Positions 1-12,244 are shown, numbered from the stretch's first letter. The stretch: DNA of 64,000 nt from Siphonodentalium dalli (GCA_032622095.1 CP136064.1:182882209-182946208), one strand, 5' to 3'. Program-made: numbers and translations. Notes: generated by a model not told the origin, from the sequence alone.

Positions 1-1229
1 GCACGTGGGGCCACCCGGGCGGTCCCAATGTTCTTTTTGTTTATATACCATTTTGTCGGATTTTGAGGGGTTAATAACACCGGCCGGGGTCGAGCGAGCG
101 ACTAACATTTTCTAGGTTGACCTCGTGGGGTATGTCACTTCGTTATAACGTCGAGATATTGTGTCCACGGGCACGTGGGGCCACCCGGGCGGTCCCAATG
201 TGCTTTTTGTTTATATACCATTTTGTCGGATTTTGAGGGGTTAATAACACCGGCCGGGGTCGAGCGAGCGAGTAACATTTTCTAGGTTGACCTCGAGGGG
301 TATGTCACTACGTTATAACGTCGAGATATTGTGTCCACGGGCACGTGGGGCCACCCGGGCGGTCCCGGGCGGTCCCAATGTTCTTTTTGTCTATATACCA
401 TTTTATCGGATTTTGAGGGGTTAATAACGCCGGCCGGAGTCGAGCGAGCGAGTACCATTTTGTAGGTTGACCTCGTGGGGTATGTCGCTACGTTATAACG
501 TCGAGATATAGTGTTCACGGGCCCATGGGGCCTCCCGGGCGGTCCCGAGCGGTCCCAACTTCTTTTTGTTTATATACCATTTTGTCGGATTTTGAGGGGT
601 TAATAACACCGGCCGGGGTTGAGCGAGCGAGTAACATTTTCTAGGTTGACCTCGTGTGGTATGTCGCTACGTTATAACGTCGAGATATTGTGTCTACGGG
701 CACGTGGGGCCACCCGGGCGGTCCCGGGCGGTCCCAATGTTCTTTTTGTTTATATACCATTTTGTCGGATTTTGAGGGGTTAATAAAACCGGCCGGGGTC
801 GAGCGAGCGACTAACATTTTCTAGGTTGACCTCGTGGGGTATGTCACTACGTTATAACGTCGAGATATTGTGTCCACGGGCACGTGGGGCCACCCGGGCG
901 GTCCCAATGTTCTTTTTGTTTATATACCATTTTGTCGGATTTTGAGGGGTTAATAACACCGGCCGGGGTCGAGCGAGCGAGTAACATTTTCTAGGTTGAC
1001 CTCGAGGGGTATGTCACTACGTTATAACGTCGAGATATTGTGTCCACGGGCACGTGGGGCCACCCGGGCGGTCCCGGGCGGTCCCAATGTTCTTTTTGTT
1101 TATATACCATTTTGTCGGATTTTGAGGGGTTAATAACACCGGCAGGGGTCGAGCGAGCGAGTAACATTTTCTAGGTTGACCTCGAGGGGTATGTCGCTAT
1201 GTTATAACGTCGATATATAGTGTCCACGG
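1..1229. repeat. Satellite array, 170/180-bp monomer
   Basis: Seven consecutive monomers start at 1, 171, 341, 521, 700, 880 and 1050 (spacing 170, 170, 179-180, 179, 180, 170, 180). The 10-bp length difference is an internal duplication of gtcccgggcg just after the start, so a small minisatellite is nested in the satellite. Most monomers begin with the palindrome CACGTG and contain cgagcgagcgag and a GTTATAACG palindrome. The array runs off the left edge. Open frames inside it follow the repeat period and are not genes. Confidence 0.95.
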
Positions 1230-1611
1230 GCCCATGGGGCCACCCGGGCGGTCCCGGGCGGTTCCAAGGTTCTTTTGTTTATACACTATTTTACCTGAAT
1301 TTGAGGGGTTAATAACATCGGCCGAGGACGCGTCAACGAGTCAATACATGGAATTAACACTCAGGTGTATTGTACTACCGAGAATCACCAAAATAATCTG
1401 TCTGAAAACACACGAAGACACCAGTAATCACCCAGGCTCTTTTAGCCAATATCTGCATTTGTGGGGTTAATATGACCGGCCGGAGACGAGCGAGCGAGTA
1501 AATTTGTCTATGTTGCCCTCAGGTGGCATGTCGCTACGTTGTACCGTCGAGATATTGTGTCCACGGGCCCGTGGGGGCCGCCCGGGCGGTCCCGGGCTGT
1601 CCCGGGCGGTA
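1230..1611. repeat. Degenerate satellite monomers at array edge
   Basis: This is a decayed end of the satellite. About 1230-1330 and 1462-1611 still match the monomer (ggggttaata, cggccg and gtcgagatattgtgtccacg are recognisable). About 1331-1461 is unrelated sequence lying between the two partial monomers. The last 50 bases repeat the cccgggcggt decamer three times with changes. A diverged terminal monomer is usual where a satellite meets unique DNA. Confidence 0.8.
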
Positions 1612-2610
1612 ATTAGTCACACCGAAGGGTATTACACATAGGAGGTCTCACTCGATCTACAAACAACGTTTCGAGACCATTAACAAATAGATAACAAGTG
1701 GTAAGCTACAAGCAACATGGCTTGGTACATACATAAACAAGTTATGTAGATTCGTTTAGATCCTATCTAGCTGATATATACATAACACACATTTGTAGCT
1801 ATTATCGGCATTATACCAGAGTCGGGAAGGCGCACACGAATTATGCTTCGGGGTCTGTCAAAATGCTCTGTATTACTCTATGCTGATGGCTTATTTCGGC
1901 CAATTTGGCCGGTTACTTCATGTGACTTTTTCATCTGACGTGTGTGTCGGATAATTGATCTGGAGGATGTATGTAAATGTTAGCCCAAACTACATTTCCA
2001 AGTAACGATGGTTTTGTTGTTTATTTTGAGGAATAATACCGCGTCAGATGAATTCAGCCCAAATATGTTAACAGTTGTCGTGTCAAACATTCGGCAGTAG
2101 GTTAGCGTTATTTAGTATTTGTGGATGTCCTTTAACATGGGGAAAATAGACTACTGCGCTTGAACGAGCATGTGAATTTGTCGTTTTTAATGTACAGCAA
2201 CTTGATAATCAATAACAGAGGCATTCTCTGTCAAATATGGTCGCTCTATTTACGGTATTAATTGCGGAACTTTCTAAAGTAAACTACGCGTAAACGGATA
2301 CATACGGTAAATTCTAGAATGTGCCGGAATCGGCCTAATCGCCCCAGGGCCAACTCGCCCAGTCGACGTGTGTCAATTCGGTACCTACTATAACATGTAC
2401 CCGAGTCCGATACGGAATAAAAGATGTATACGGGTGTTATATAGCGTTTGGTCCGTTGTTTCTCAATGAATATTATTGAAATTTGGTTTATATGTCCGGG
2501 CTGGGACATGGAATACAACAACGTTTGAATTGTTTTTAAATTTACAAATTTGTTGATTTTATTCAATTTGTTTTCGTTCTGAAAACACACTATAAAGTGT
2601 ATATAATATA
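1612..2610. other. Intergenic, no gene seen
   Basis: AT-rich sequence between the satellite and a local duplication. An ATG-initiated 124-codon frame lies on the minus strand at 2258-2632, but it has no recognisable domain, is AT-rich at its start and has no convincing splice partners. The only clear structure is a 30-base segment at 1631-1660 that matches the 7.7-kb unit in inverted orientation. Confidence 0.6.
1631..1660 (-). repeat. Inverted 30-bp fragment of the array unit
   Basis: By eye this is an exact reverse complement of 14140-14169, which recurs in every complete array unit (for example around 21862 and 29573). The match weakens immediately on both sides. With the second inverted fragment at 5499-5538 it suggests that the region left of the array contains an inverted, broken piece of the unit, or that both loci carry the same mobile element. 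Confidence 0.75.
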
Positions 2611-2910
2611 ATAACGAACACGAGACATACATAATTTATAAACTGTTAACAAAAGATATCAAATTCAATACATGACAAAGATGACTCAGTGGAGTTTATA
2701 AAGTGAACATAAAAACATTGAGGTAAGCATCTTTTTAAGGAATGCAACTTTATTTAATGATAATAAACACATAAATTAAAATAACAAACATGAGACATAC
2801 ATGATTTATAAACTGTTAACAAAAGATATCAAACTCAATACATGACAAAGATGACTCAGTGAAGTTTATAAAGTGAACATAAAAATATTAAGGTAAGAAT
2901 CTTTTTAAGC
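2611..2910. repeat. Local tandem duplication, period 170 bp
   Basis: 2611-2740 and 2781-2910 are two similar copies offset by 170 bp, differing at scattered bases. Both contain cgagacatacat- or tgagacatacat-like starts, ctgttaacaaaagatatc, and end in atctttttaag. The 40 bases between them are not repeated. No coding content. The period equals the shorter satellite monomer length, but the sequences are unrelated. Confidence 0.85.
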
Positions 2911-4361
2911 ATTACTAAACCGTTTAGCACAGACCACAGTCCACTTCACTCATCCGATCATCACCAAACTTCATATTTATCTTGATATTGATCTATCAGA
3001 TGAGAGCTATCAAATATTTTTTTAATTTCATAGTAAAAAATGGTCGCCAGCGGCCATATTGCATTTACGTTATATTTTATCGCGTCATGTCGATATCTAG
3101 TATTACTTAGAAATTTCACCTTTCCAGATTCATAATTGCTCCATTGACTGTAACAGATGAAATTATTCCCCTCTTCGGATAGAGTGTCACTGAAACTTTA
3201 TTTTGTCAGACTGTCTGTATAATCACTGATTATATATGGCAATAATCTGTAATAAGATGTAGCACTATTTTATTTTATATTTACATGCAGTGCTGTTTTT
3301 ATACATCAATTCTAATCCCCCTAGATCATCATGTGATCGATCATACATCGCGCGAGGACCTGGTTGAATTAAGGGGGGTTTTATGGATCACTTCTGTCCT
3401 CAAGCTAGATTATACTTATGACATTTAATGGCATGTTTCTAACGTGGAGGGTTAGATATGCTTGAGAAACCACCACTCTTTAATTCACACCAAGTTATCA
3501 GCTGTCATGTTCGGATATTAGAACCCATAGCCATGATATATGGTTTATTTTGTGTATACTAGTAATATAGTTATTTTCAGTACCTTTATATACCAGTACT
3601 GTGTATAACAATGCATATAAATTAATCCATGTATACATGTATATTGATTCAACGGATTCAGTGGTTTTGTCCATCAGTCTATCAAATTTGCGGGGAAAAC
3701 ATGGCCACAAGCAGTACACCCTGCTAAATTTCGAATTTGAATCAATTGGCGCACCCTGCAGCCAGCTTTTATTGGAGAACTTTTTCTTATGTGGATATTT
3801 TGGGTCACCGCTAGATGTGAGCCATATTTTGTTCTCAAACTGTCCTTGTGAAGACATCACTGCCAGCGGTGATCTTCAATTTTACTATTTTTATGGCTAA
3901 ATAATTTGGTTGATCCTACAGACGACACCCCTTGTCCGATCGTCATCAGATTCCACAATTATCTTCTGGATAACCAGGGTGAGAGTAATCTAATTTTCCC
4001 GAATTTCGTTAAAAAACATTACCACAGGCAGCAATTTGGTATCTTACTCTTTGATCCTCTTTTGCATGACTGAATTGTTTAGCAACTGTACAGACATATC
4101 CCTCATCTGGTTTTTATATACATGTATATCTCTTCATGCGGATAGCCAGTATTACGTAGGTACTCCAACTTTCTGCATTCCTGTCATCATTTGAAATATA
4201 AATATTTACCTGATACATGCACCCTTCAAAATTTGTTTCGTCGTATCTATTTTAATGACCCGTATGGTAATATTGATACAGATATATTTGTCAAACATTT
4301 CTTTGTACAATATACAGGTATTTAGTTTGTAACTAAATCTAGAAATATATAATAGTAGCTC
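2911..4361. other. Intergenic, likely old dispersed repeats
   Basis: No supported gene. Two ORFs of about 100-120 codons overlap antisense to each other at 3498-3900, and neither shows a domain, signal peptide or splice sites. Phrases such as ccgatcatcaccaaactt (about 2955) and ccgatcgtcatcagattcc (about 3936) are weakly similar to each other, which suggests degenerate dispersed repeats. Confidence 0.5.
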
Positions 4362-4860
4362 GTGGACCCCACTTCGTCCGGGATGTTCCCCTCTGATTTT
4401 CGGAGAAATGCGCGATTTAACCTTGAATTGACTATTTTAAAGGTGAAGGTCATGTCGGGGTCACGATTTGACCCGTCCAAAACACTCCCCGGACAAAAGT
4501 CACGACAAAAGTACCCGTCGAAATCCGCCCGGCTTTATACCCGATTTGACCTTGAATTGACAATTTTGAATGTCAAGATCAGGTCATGGTCATGATTTGA
4601 CCCACCCGAAACACTCCTGGGACAAAAGTAACAGTAGGTATCAAATTTCGTTGAAATACTTCCGTTTTACCAGATTTGACCTTGAATTGATCTTTTTGAA
4701 TGTCAAAGTCAGGTCGGGATCAAGATTTGACCCGTCCAAAATACTCCCTGGAAATAATTACCCATAGGTATCAAATTTCGTCAAATCTGTCCGGCAGTTT
4801 TCCCGGCCATAGCTAACAGACAAACAGACAGACAAATGTCCAAAATATATATTAAACTAG
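4362..4860 (+). mobile_element. Dispersed element, three 130-bp core repeats
   Basis: Three tandem core repeats start near 4411, 4541 and 4671. Each contains a variant of gatttgaccttgaattga, then tttgaatgtcaa and gatttgacccgtcc. The unit starts with a gtggaccccacttcgtccggg-like head and ends in ccatagctaacagacaaacagacagacaaa. A unique head, a tandem core and a microsatellite tail is the architecture of pearl/Helentron-type non-autonomous elements of bivalves. That family assignment is an inference from structure. No transposase is present. Confidence 0.6.
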
Positions 4861-5220
4861 CTTATGTACTCGACTTCGTTCGGGCTAGTTAGGGATTTTT
4901 TTTGTGATCGCCTCCATCTGGACAGTACCCAGTATATACAGCGTCTGGCCAAACTATTGTTCAATTGGTCCAGAAACATGCCTATATCAGCACGTTCGAG
5001 AACATGGTCCCACGTGAAATTGGACCCGTCCATATTGCTCCCGGGATCGAAGTAGTCCTACACACAAATTTTTAGTCGGATCGGTCAAGGTCCAGAAACA
5101 TGCCTATGAGCGAGGTCAAGTTGACACGTTAAATACCAAATTCGAGCAGTGTTAGAGTCTATAACACATACACACATGCATTCACGCATACACACATACA
5201 TACATACATACAGACAGGTG
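4861..5220 (+). mobile_element. Second dispersed element with catacata tail
   Basis: It begins right after the previous element with a related head (actcgacttcgttcgggct), suggesting two related insertions or one nested structure. The body holds two copies of ggtccagaaacatgcctat (about 4969 and 5090), so a core repeat of about 121 bp is likely. It ends in a (CATA)n/(CAGA)n tract. No open frame of note. Family uncertain. Confidence 0.45.
5161..5219. repeat. Microsatellite tract, cacata/cataca/cagaca
   Basis: Imperfect tetranucleotide tract dominated by acacata and catacata, ending in cagacagg. It probably forms the tail of the element immediately to the left. Confidence 0.85.
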
Positions 5221-5544
5221 TTTCAAAATGTATAATCGATAGCTACAACAATGCTATGGTAGATAGTTCACGGCCGACCTGATGCATGCATCTTAGTTTT
5301 CTTGTCCCTCTTGGCGCCCAATTTGAGAACATTCCCTGTATGTATGTCCATGGTTGTACATCTACCAGCAAGTATATTGGTGATCGGACACGGCCAGTTG
5401 GAGAATCACATTCCTAGAATTGGATGATTCCACGCCATGTCAGCCAATAATTATTTTATCGTGAAAATATGGTATGTCCGAATGGTTAGATAAGCAGGTG
5501 AGCAGTGGCTAGACCATTGTTAGATTCGTGTGATACAGCAACTA
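5221..5544. other. Intergenic junction before the 7.7-kb array
   Basis: No gene. Array homology starts abruptly at agattgttggcctaatc (5551; detectable from about 5545). The sequence just before it does not match what precedes the same point in later units. Confidence 0.6.
5499..5538 (-). repeat. Inverted 40-bp fragment of the array unit
   Basis: It is the reverse complement of 12655-12694 with two mismatches. In the unit the two matched segments lie in the order 12655 then 14140; left of the array they occur as 1631 then 5499, both inverted, which is the order expected from inversion of that interval. Confidence 0.75.
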
Positions 5545-5804
5545 GACCTTAGATTGTTGGCCTAATCTGACATAATCACTTAAAGTGGTCAGCAGAATAA
5601 TTGGGAGTACTTTTCAAAGTGCAGCCGAATTGCGTCTGAAACCAGTTATATATATATCACGTTATCATTGTTAAGTGCTTTGAAATCTTAAATTGCACTG
5701 TCGTAATGTGCTGCGTGGGATAGTCTCAAATTATTGGAAGATTTTCTGAAAATAAATAAGAATACATGGGAACAAATAATCAAAATGTTATATAAATATA
5801 AATA

Positions 5805-5948
5805 TAAGAAATGAATTAATGGGTGTGCGTTATTGGGCGATACGGCGCAGTGGTCGTTGGGGGCACAGTTCGCGGTTCACACAATATGCCCCAAATGACC
5901 ACAGCGCCGTATCCCACAATAACACACACCCACTACATTCATTTCTTA
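5805..5948. repeat. Fold-back element (imperfect hairpin), unit 1
   Basis: Two arms of about 57 nt (from taagaaatgaat and ending attcatttctta) pair imperfectly around a loop of about 20 nt. The loop sequence differs from other units (cacacaatatgcc), so the inner stem is weaker here. Confidence 0.8.
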
Positions 5949-6477
5949 GATAACCCTGATGGCAATTTCTGATTGATAGCCATTCAACCAGACGTTATTC
6001 ATTCGGGTATTTTCAGGTTGATCATATATAAGCTTCATCTGTGCCAGTTGTTTTGGGTGTGAAATAAACATAGAACGACACAGTTGGTAAACAGGTTAAC
6101 ATTATGTCACTCGTTTATCATGCAACGTCTTGGGCTATTCTTGTCGAATGAAGCTGATTTGAAAACTTTGGAGATTAAACACTCTTAAATTCTTCTTCTT
6201 AGTTTATCTTTGAACGTTGGAGACATTTGCAAAGGACAAGACTATCCGCATTATTTGACATTTTGAAATTTCCCCAAAAGACAATCCATTTTGAGAATGC
6301 ATGACACGATTTCACCATCTATCAACATGTCAGTTCTGAATATAGCCCTCATTTCCTGAAGTGAGCTGCGTAGTATATAACATAGGAGACACAAGGATCC
6401 AACAGCACAGTGTGGAACAATGGGTCATTGACAAAGTGGTCATGACTTGAAAGTCAGAGTTCGATAAGTACAATGCA

Positions 6478-6483
6478 TTTATT
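6478..6483 (-). terminator. Poly(A) signal AATAAA, copy 1
   Basis: AATAAA on the minus strand about 450 nt past the ShKT stop codon; first such hexamer downstream of it on this strand. Confidence 0.5.
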
Positions 6484-6932
6484 AAATTTACAATACAGTT
6501 GATGACTTGATTGTGGTAGATAAAAAGAAACATTTATGCAAACGACCATCGTAGGGTGTCATTGCAGGGTATCATGGAGACACATTAGTTAAACACATAG
6601 AGCAACGTGTATAGATACCTGAACATTAGAACATGAGCATGCATGTAAATAACAAATTCCGTTGCCCGGTATCTTCGACTAAGTATACGTGGAAAACTAT
6701 ACACGTGTATTTGTAATGATGTTGGAGCGTTGATTAACTAAGAAGAGAAATATATTAGAATTGTCTGAACAGGGACCACCAACGGAAACAGTGAAACAGT
6801 CCTGTGCTACTTCTCAGGCGATGCTCCGTCTATCCCGGTGAATATTATCGTGTGAAGACCTTGCATGTCTGTTCGATGATTTTTGTCATGACATCTCATC
6901 GTGAATAGCACTGTTTAGAAGTTATTGGTGAT

Positions 6933-9001
6933 TCAGCACAGACCGCACGTTTCCCTGCATCTCATTTGGATCCTGACGACTCGATCGCAGAGTCTCCTCA
7001 GTTGGTTGCATCTGGCGGCAGAATACGAATCTTCACAGGGAACTGAAACAATTATAGGCGTATAGTAACAATTATAACCACGTTGTATTTAAGTTCTTTG
7101 TACATGGTTAAAGACACGGTTGGCCTTGGCGGTGGGTATCCTGTGAAAATATCTCCACCCGTCAAAAAACCGCCACAAACAGAAAGAACATAAAAATGTA
7201 GATAGACTTTGTCCGTATACAAATAAGAAATATCGCATAAACAGTATGTTATGGTCATATGTTTGACCATTGTTATGTAAACAAAAGCATAAAAAGTTAC
7301 TTTTCTGGTGTTTGTTTATATTATGATGGTAAACATAAAGAGCGTTCTTTGTTGGTGAATACCTGATATGGAACTAATAAAGAGCGTTTATGCCATTTGT
7401 GTGTGATTAGCCAGTAGCATTGTGCTGTCTTCTGTAACACAATCAGGCTCTTGCTTAGGTAAAATATAGTAGGTCTTTATGATAACATGCTGTTTACGCG
7501 ATGGTCATGGTGTATATGAACGAAACTGTATGCGTTTTAATGTTTTTCTGTTTACGGTGTTTGGAACAAATATGAATATTTTCGACAATTAAGGCCTCAC
7601 GTGCCTTTAAAATAGAAATCAAAAAGATGTTGTATCTCTTCACTGAACTTTCTTCATAAACTTGGGGCTATAAACTATTATTCGTTGGTAAGCGAGAACA
7701 GGTAAGGGGAGCCTCTGTCACTGGGAAATAATTTGTTCTATGAATCAGCACAGGAAATGTGGCTATCTTACTTTACATCAAGTTTGTTTGAAAATATCTT
7801 TTAAAAACACTTTAAGTGAAATGCATGCAATTCCAGAATGGCGTTTTTGTGTCTTATTTGTAATGTGGTTGAAACGTGCATTGAAAAGTAGTTCGATCTA
7901 ATTTTTTGTTTGTTGTTGCCAGTGCTGTCGAGAAGATATAGCGCATCTTTAAGTAGAAGGCGTCATGTGACTTGTCCTTGAACTTTACGAAAAATACCTC
8001 CTACTTAAAGCAGCGGCTCGTAATGTTCAGGGTTCAGAACTGAGATGAAACCAAATGATTAATTGCTCCTGTCAGTGCACGATCGGATCACCAACGACCG
8101 AGAGAAACACAGCTTGATATATTGTTGCTTATAGATGCTACATGTCGCATAAAAGAACTCACTTATGTCGTATATAATTTATCGTTTCAGAAGAAAACAT
8201 GGGTCCAGTGTTTGTTCTGCTCGGAACATTCAAGAGCATTCAGTTTCATTATGTTCCTGATATGGCAACAATACATAGGGTTTATATCACGTATTGTGGA
8301 GAGAGCTCACGAATTGATATGGCTTCGACAAGACACCTGCATTCTAAACCATAACCCACAAAGTCACATAAGCTATGGGCACACTTAGCATAGTCTCGAG
8401 TTTTGTACCGCGTTGATCAGCAAAGCTGACGGGCAAACTTGTTCAACTGATCAGTTGCTAATTGTTCACAGACATTCGTTGAGTCAAATGACTTTCAGAC
8501 TTTCAAGTACGCTTTTGTCAGCACCTATTCCCTGATTAAACATGGTTAAATTATGAACTTACGTGGTTCCGCTGTCGTTGTTGGGATCTCAGCGTCGACG
8601 CCGAACATAGCTGATCCACTCTGCACGTTCTGTGTTCTCCCTTGAAGACCGTATCTGTACATTAAATGTTCGGCTAACCATTTGGATAGTTTGATTCTCT
8701 GCGCTTCGCTCATGGGAGTCATGGCTCCCTCATTCGTGTCCGGCCCATGGATGAGATCCGCGAATTGTATCTGAGTCCTTCTCTTAGCTGTTTCCATTGG
8801 TTCATCGTCTCTCTCGGTCGGTACGCCGCCGCCCGTTGTGGTGTCTGATGTGTGTTTTTCGTTTGAATTTTCTCTGCGGGATATTCGTGCATACAGTTGA
8901 TCCATTTCGTCGGTCGTAACGTAGCTTTGTTCCCCAAATACATCAAGCATTATTATTGAGAAGATCACCGAAATGAACGCAACTTTTGTATACATCTGCA
9001 T
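6933..9001 (-). CDS. Secreted ShKT-domain protein, copy 1
   Basis: Predicted coding exons are 8563-9001 and 6933-7042 (complement), 182 residues. The frame is intact. It differs from copy 2 by one fewer Thr in the run near residue 141 (three instead of four) and by Ile for Leu at residue 40. It is preceded by two copies of the promoter/exon 1 block, because a 1.19-kb segment is duplicated upstream. The 3' poly(A) signal is kept. As the edge copy of the array it may be the least homogenised version. Confidence 0.82.
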
Positions 9002-9641
9002 CACAATTATTTCTCTGAAAAATAAAATTTCGAAATGAGTATACTACATGTATCACCAAATCGTGTGGTATTTCAGTGTTAGTCTTTCAAGAGTATTTAA
9101 AGGGTACATATGCCCAAGTATGGCGTGTGCACACATAATTGTTGTGACCCCGGGACGTGACAGATGCAAAAAAAAAACTATGTTCAATTTGCTAGCTATG
9201 GTCAACTTTCTGGCGGATAACATAGCCATACGCAGGCAGATGAATGAAATATTTATATAACCACTTCGTATAATTTTTTGAAACGACAGGACAAAGCGAC
9301 AGAGGTTTATCGGGTCTTTTTTTAACTGTACGCACAGTCACGAAAGAGCGCTCTTTATTTCAAGATTAAAGTGGGTGATGTCCCTTTAAAATTCCGAACA
9401 AATTTTACAGGATGAGAACACTCTTACATGTATTTGTCGATCTAGCATATCCTTCATTTAAAAAATAACAACTTTTTGGCTGCTCATGAAAGATGTTCTA
9501 TTCAGACCGCTCTATGCGGAATGTCTTTTAATTGCTGATAAATATCATCGCATCTGAAACGAATTGTACATTCAAATACAGGCAAAATTTGCCAGTGTAT
9601 GAACGTATTCCTGAAGCGTATTTGGTAGAGCATTGACTTAC

Positions 9642-9720
9642 CTTTAGTACCGCGAGGTATGTTCGCCTGCTGTAAGTATGAATTGTTTGATTTGTTCTTC
9701 CAATTTGCACCTTATTTATA
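9642..9720 (-). promoter_or_regulatory. TATA promoter and exon 1, copy 1a (proximal)
   Basis: TATAAATA at 9713-9720 with a predicted start about 30 bp downstream and a non-coding exon 1 ending at 9642 in aaag/gtaagt. This is the block nearer the coding exon. It has one change next to the TATA box (caatttgcacc instead of caatgtgcacc). Confidence 0.6.
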
Positions 9721-10337
9721 GTGTCCTGTTCCGGATAATCTGGCATGTCCGACGCTAATATGACACCACAAAGACAGTACTTTATTTTGGCAGTTATCTT
9801 GGATTGGGATAGGCTGAAATCATTCGGATAATCCCGGAGAATAAGACATCAGAAAAGGAAATTAGCATTATTGGTCCGTATTGTGTGGATCATCGGATTA
9901 GGATAGGCCGAACTTATTCGGATAACCATGGCGAATCACTGTATAGTCATGAAAATTTACCCAAAAATCCTGCTATTACAAGAATAGGAGAGATCGACAC
10001 ACGAACAAGCCGATTATAGTTTGAATATTATTGCGAATTTAAACAATGAGTAATATGCCACGTGTATTGTCGATAATAACCTTACGCTGTGTATCGAATG
10101 ATTCGGTGATTACTTTCACGACGGGGATGACATGGGGTATAATCTGATGGACTTCGGGTACGTTAAATTTTGCAGGCAATTCGACGTAGAGTGCTCTGAA
10201 AACATGAACATCTTACATACTGTACATGCCTCCCCGTTTACTTTTGGTTGTTATATAAGTGACATTTGTCCGAAATGAGCCTATCTGGCAAGATCTAGTG
10301 TAATCATTCCTGGAATTTCATTGCTATAATAAGCGAT

Positions 10338-10450
<113 letters not shown>

Positions 10451-10829
10451 AAATGTTTTGCAACAGATAGCCATTTTTGAATAAATTCATGAGAATTGTC
10501 CATGAAGTTTTTCCAGCCGTGTGAACGTAGTCTTATATATGGCAAAGAAAATTGGTCAGACAAATACGCGTATACCGACTACAGTCAAGATTAATGTATA
10601 TAGTTGTTTTAGTTTAACATGTTAAAGATCAAGCATATCCTTCATTTAAAAAATAACAACTTTTTGGCTGCTCATGTAAGATGTTCTATTCAGACCGCTC
10701 TATGCGGAATGTCTTTTAATTGCTGATAAATATCATCGCATCTGAAACGAATTGTACATTCAAATACAGGCAAAATTTGCCAGTGTATGAACGTATTCCT
10801 GAAGCGTATTTGGTAGAGCATTGACTTAC

Positions 10830-10908
10830 CTTTAGTACCGCGAGGTATGTTCGCCTGCTGTAAGTATGAATTGTTTGATTTGTTCTTCCAATGTGCACCT
10901 TATTTATA
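10830..10908 (-). promoter_or_regulatory. TATA promoter and exon 1, copy 1b (distal)
   Basis: Second promoter block of unit 1, created by the 1.19-kb duplication. TATAAATA at 10901-10908 and the exon 1 donor at 10829 are both intact. A transcript starting here could splice over the proximal block to the same exon 2. Confidence 0.55.
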
Positions 10909-11525
10909 GTGTCCTGATCCGGATAATCTGGCATGTCCGACGCTAATATGACACCACAAAGACAGTACTTTATTTTGGCAGTTATCTTGGATTGGGATAG
11001 GCTGAAATCATTCGGATAATCCCGGAGAATAAGACATCATAAAAGGAAATTAGCATTATTGGTCCGTATTGTGTGGATCATCGGATTAGGATAGGCCGAA
11101 CTCATTCGGATAACCATGGCGAATCACTGTATAGTCATGAAAATTTACCCAAAAATCCTGCTATTACAAGAATAGGAGAGATCGACACACGAACAAGCCG
11201 ATTATAGTTTGAATATTATTGCGAATTTAAACAATGAGTAATATGCCACGTGTATTGTCGATAATAACCTTACGCTGTGTATCGAATGATTCGGTGATTA
11301 CTTTCACGACGGGGATGACATGGGGTATAATCTGATGGACTTCGGGTACGTTAAATTTTGCAGGCAATTCGACGTAGAGTGCTCTGAAAACATGAACATC
11401 TTACATACTGTATATGCCTCCCCGTTTACTTTTGGTTGTTATATAAGTGACATTTGTCCGAAATGAGCCTATCTGGCAAGATCTAGTGTAATAATTCCTG
11501 GAATTTCATTGCTATAATAAGCGAT

Positions 11526-11531
<6 letters not shown>

Positions 11532-11585
<54 letters not shown>
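11532..11585. repeat. (TA)n microsatellite, unit 1 second copy
   Basis: 54 bp, uninterrupted. Confidence 0.97.
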
Positions 11586-11588
<3 letters not shown>

Positions 11589-12244
11589 AAATGTTTTTGC
11601 AACAGATAGCCATTTTTGAATAAATTCATGAGAATTGTCCATGAAGTTTTTCCAGCCGTGTGAACGTAGTCTTATATATGGCAAAGAAAATTGGTCAGAC
11701 AAATACGCGTATACCGACTACAGTCAAGATTAATGTATATAGTTGTTTTAGTTTAACATGTTAAAGATGCCCACACGGATTGGACAACGAATGAAGATAA
11801 GATACAAGCTATTATATTTTATGTCAGACTTGTGTCTTATACACACTCTCACCAGCGCGTAATGTGTGCATGGATACACAACGAAACATGTGTCTAACTT
11901 CAACCGCCATCTGAAGTGGCACCAACCACCGGACCATGAATCTGGTGTTACGCAAATTCTCCTGTAAACGGTAATCAGTTTTCTGCCCAACAGAATTGAC
12001 GGGTAGTATTTGTTCACAGTAACAGATCGTTGCTCGTGATCAACGAGAAACTCTTTTACTTATTATGCCAAGTATTGCATTCGTTAATCGCGATTATAAA
12101 CATCCATGCTTATTATATACTAAATGTTGATAAACCACTCGCAGTGTCGTATCGTGCACCAGGTGTGTTGTCAATCATTTTATACACAATTGAGTGGTTC
12201 CAATATAATATTTATCTCATCGCATAATAATCTTTGAGGGGTTT

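Larger units (their letters stand above)
10632..11768. repeat. 1.19-kb local duplication, second copy
   Basis: Direct repeat of 9444-10629, offset 1188 bp at its start and shorter because its (TA)n tract is 50 bp shorter. The junction reads gttaaagat-ca-agcatatcc. The right end continues into gcccacacgg as in all other units, so this copy is the ancestral right end. Confidence 0.9.

Noticed and set aside
1-1611. CRISPR-like array from regular spacing
   Set aside because: The monomers are contiguous satellite copies without unique spacers, in a eukaryotic context.
2258-2632. 124-codon minus-strand ORF
   Set aside because: Begins with ATG but shows no domain, signal peptide, splice context or second copy; length is compatible with chance in this AT-rich stretch.
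3498-3900. Overlapping ORFs on both strands
   Set aside because: They are antisense to each other and neither shows protein features; probably repeat-derived.
5821-5880. tRNA gene suggested by ggcgcagtgg and ggttca
   Set aside because: No complete box B, no cloverleaf; the sequence is one arm and loop of the fold-back element.
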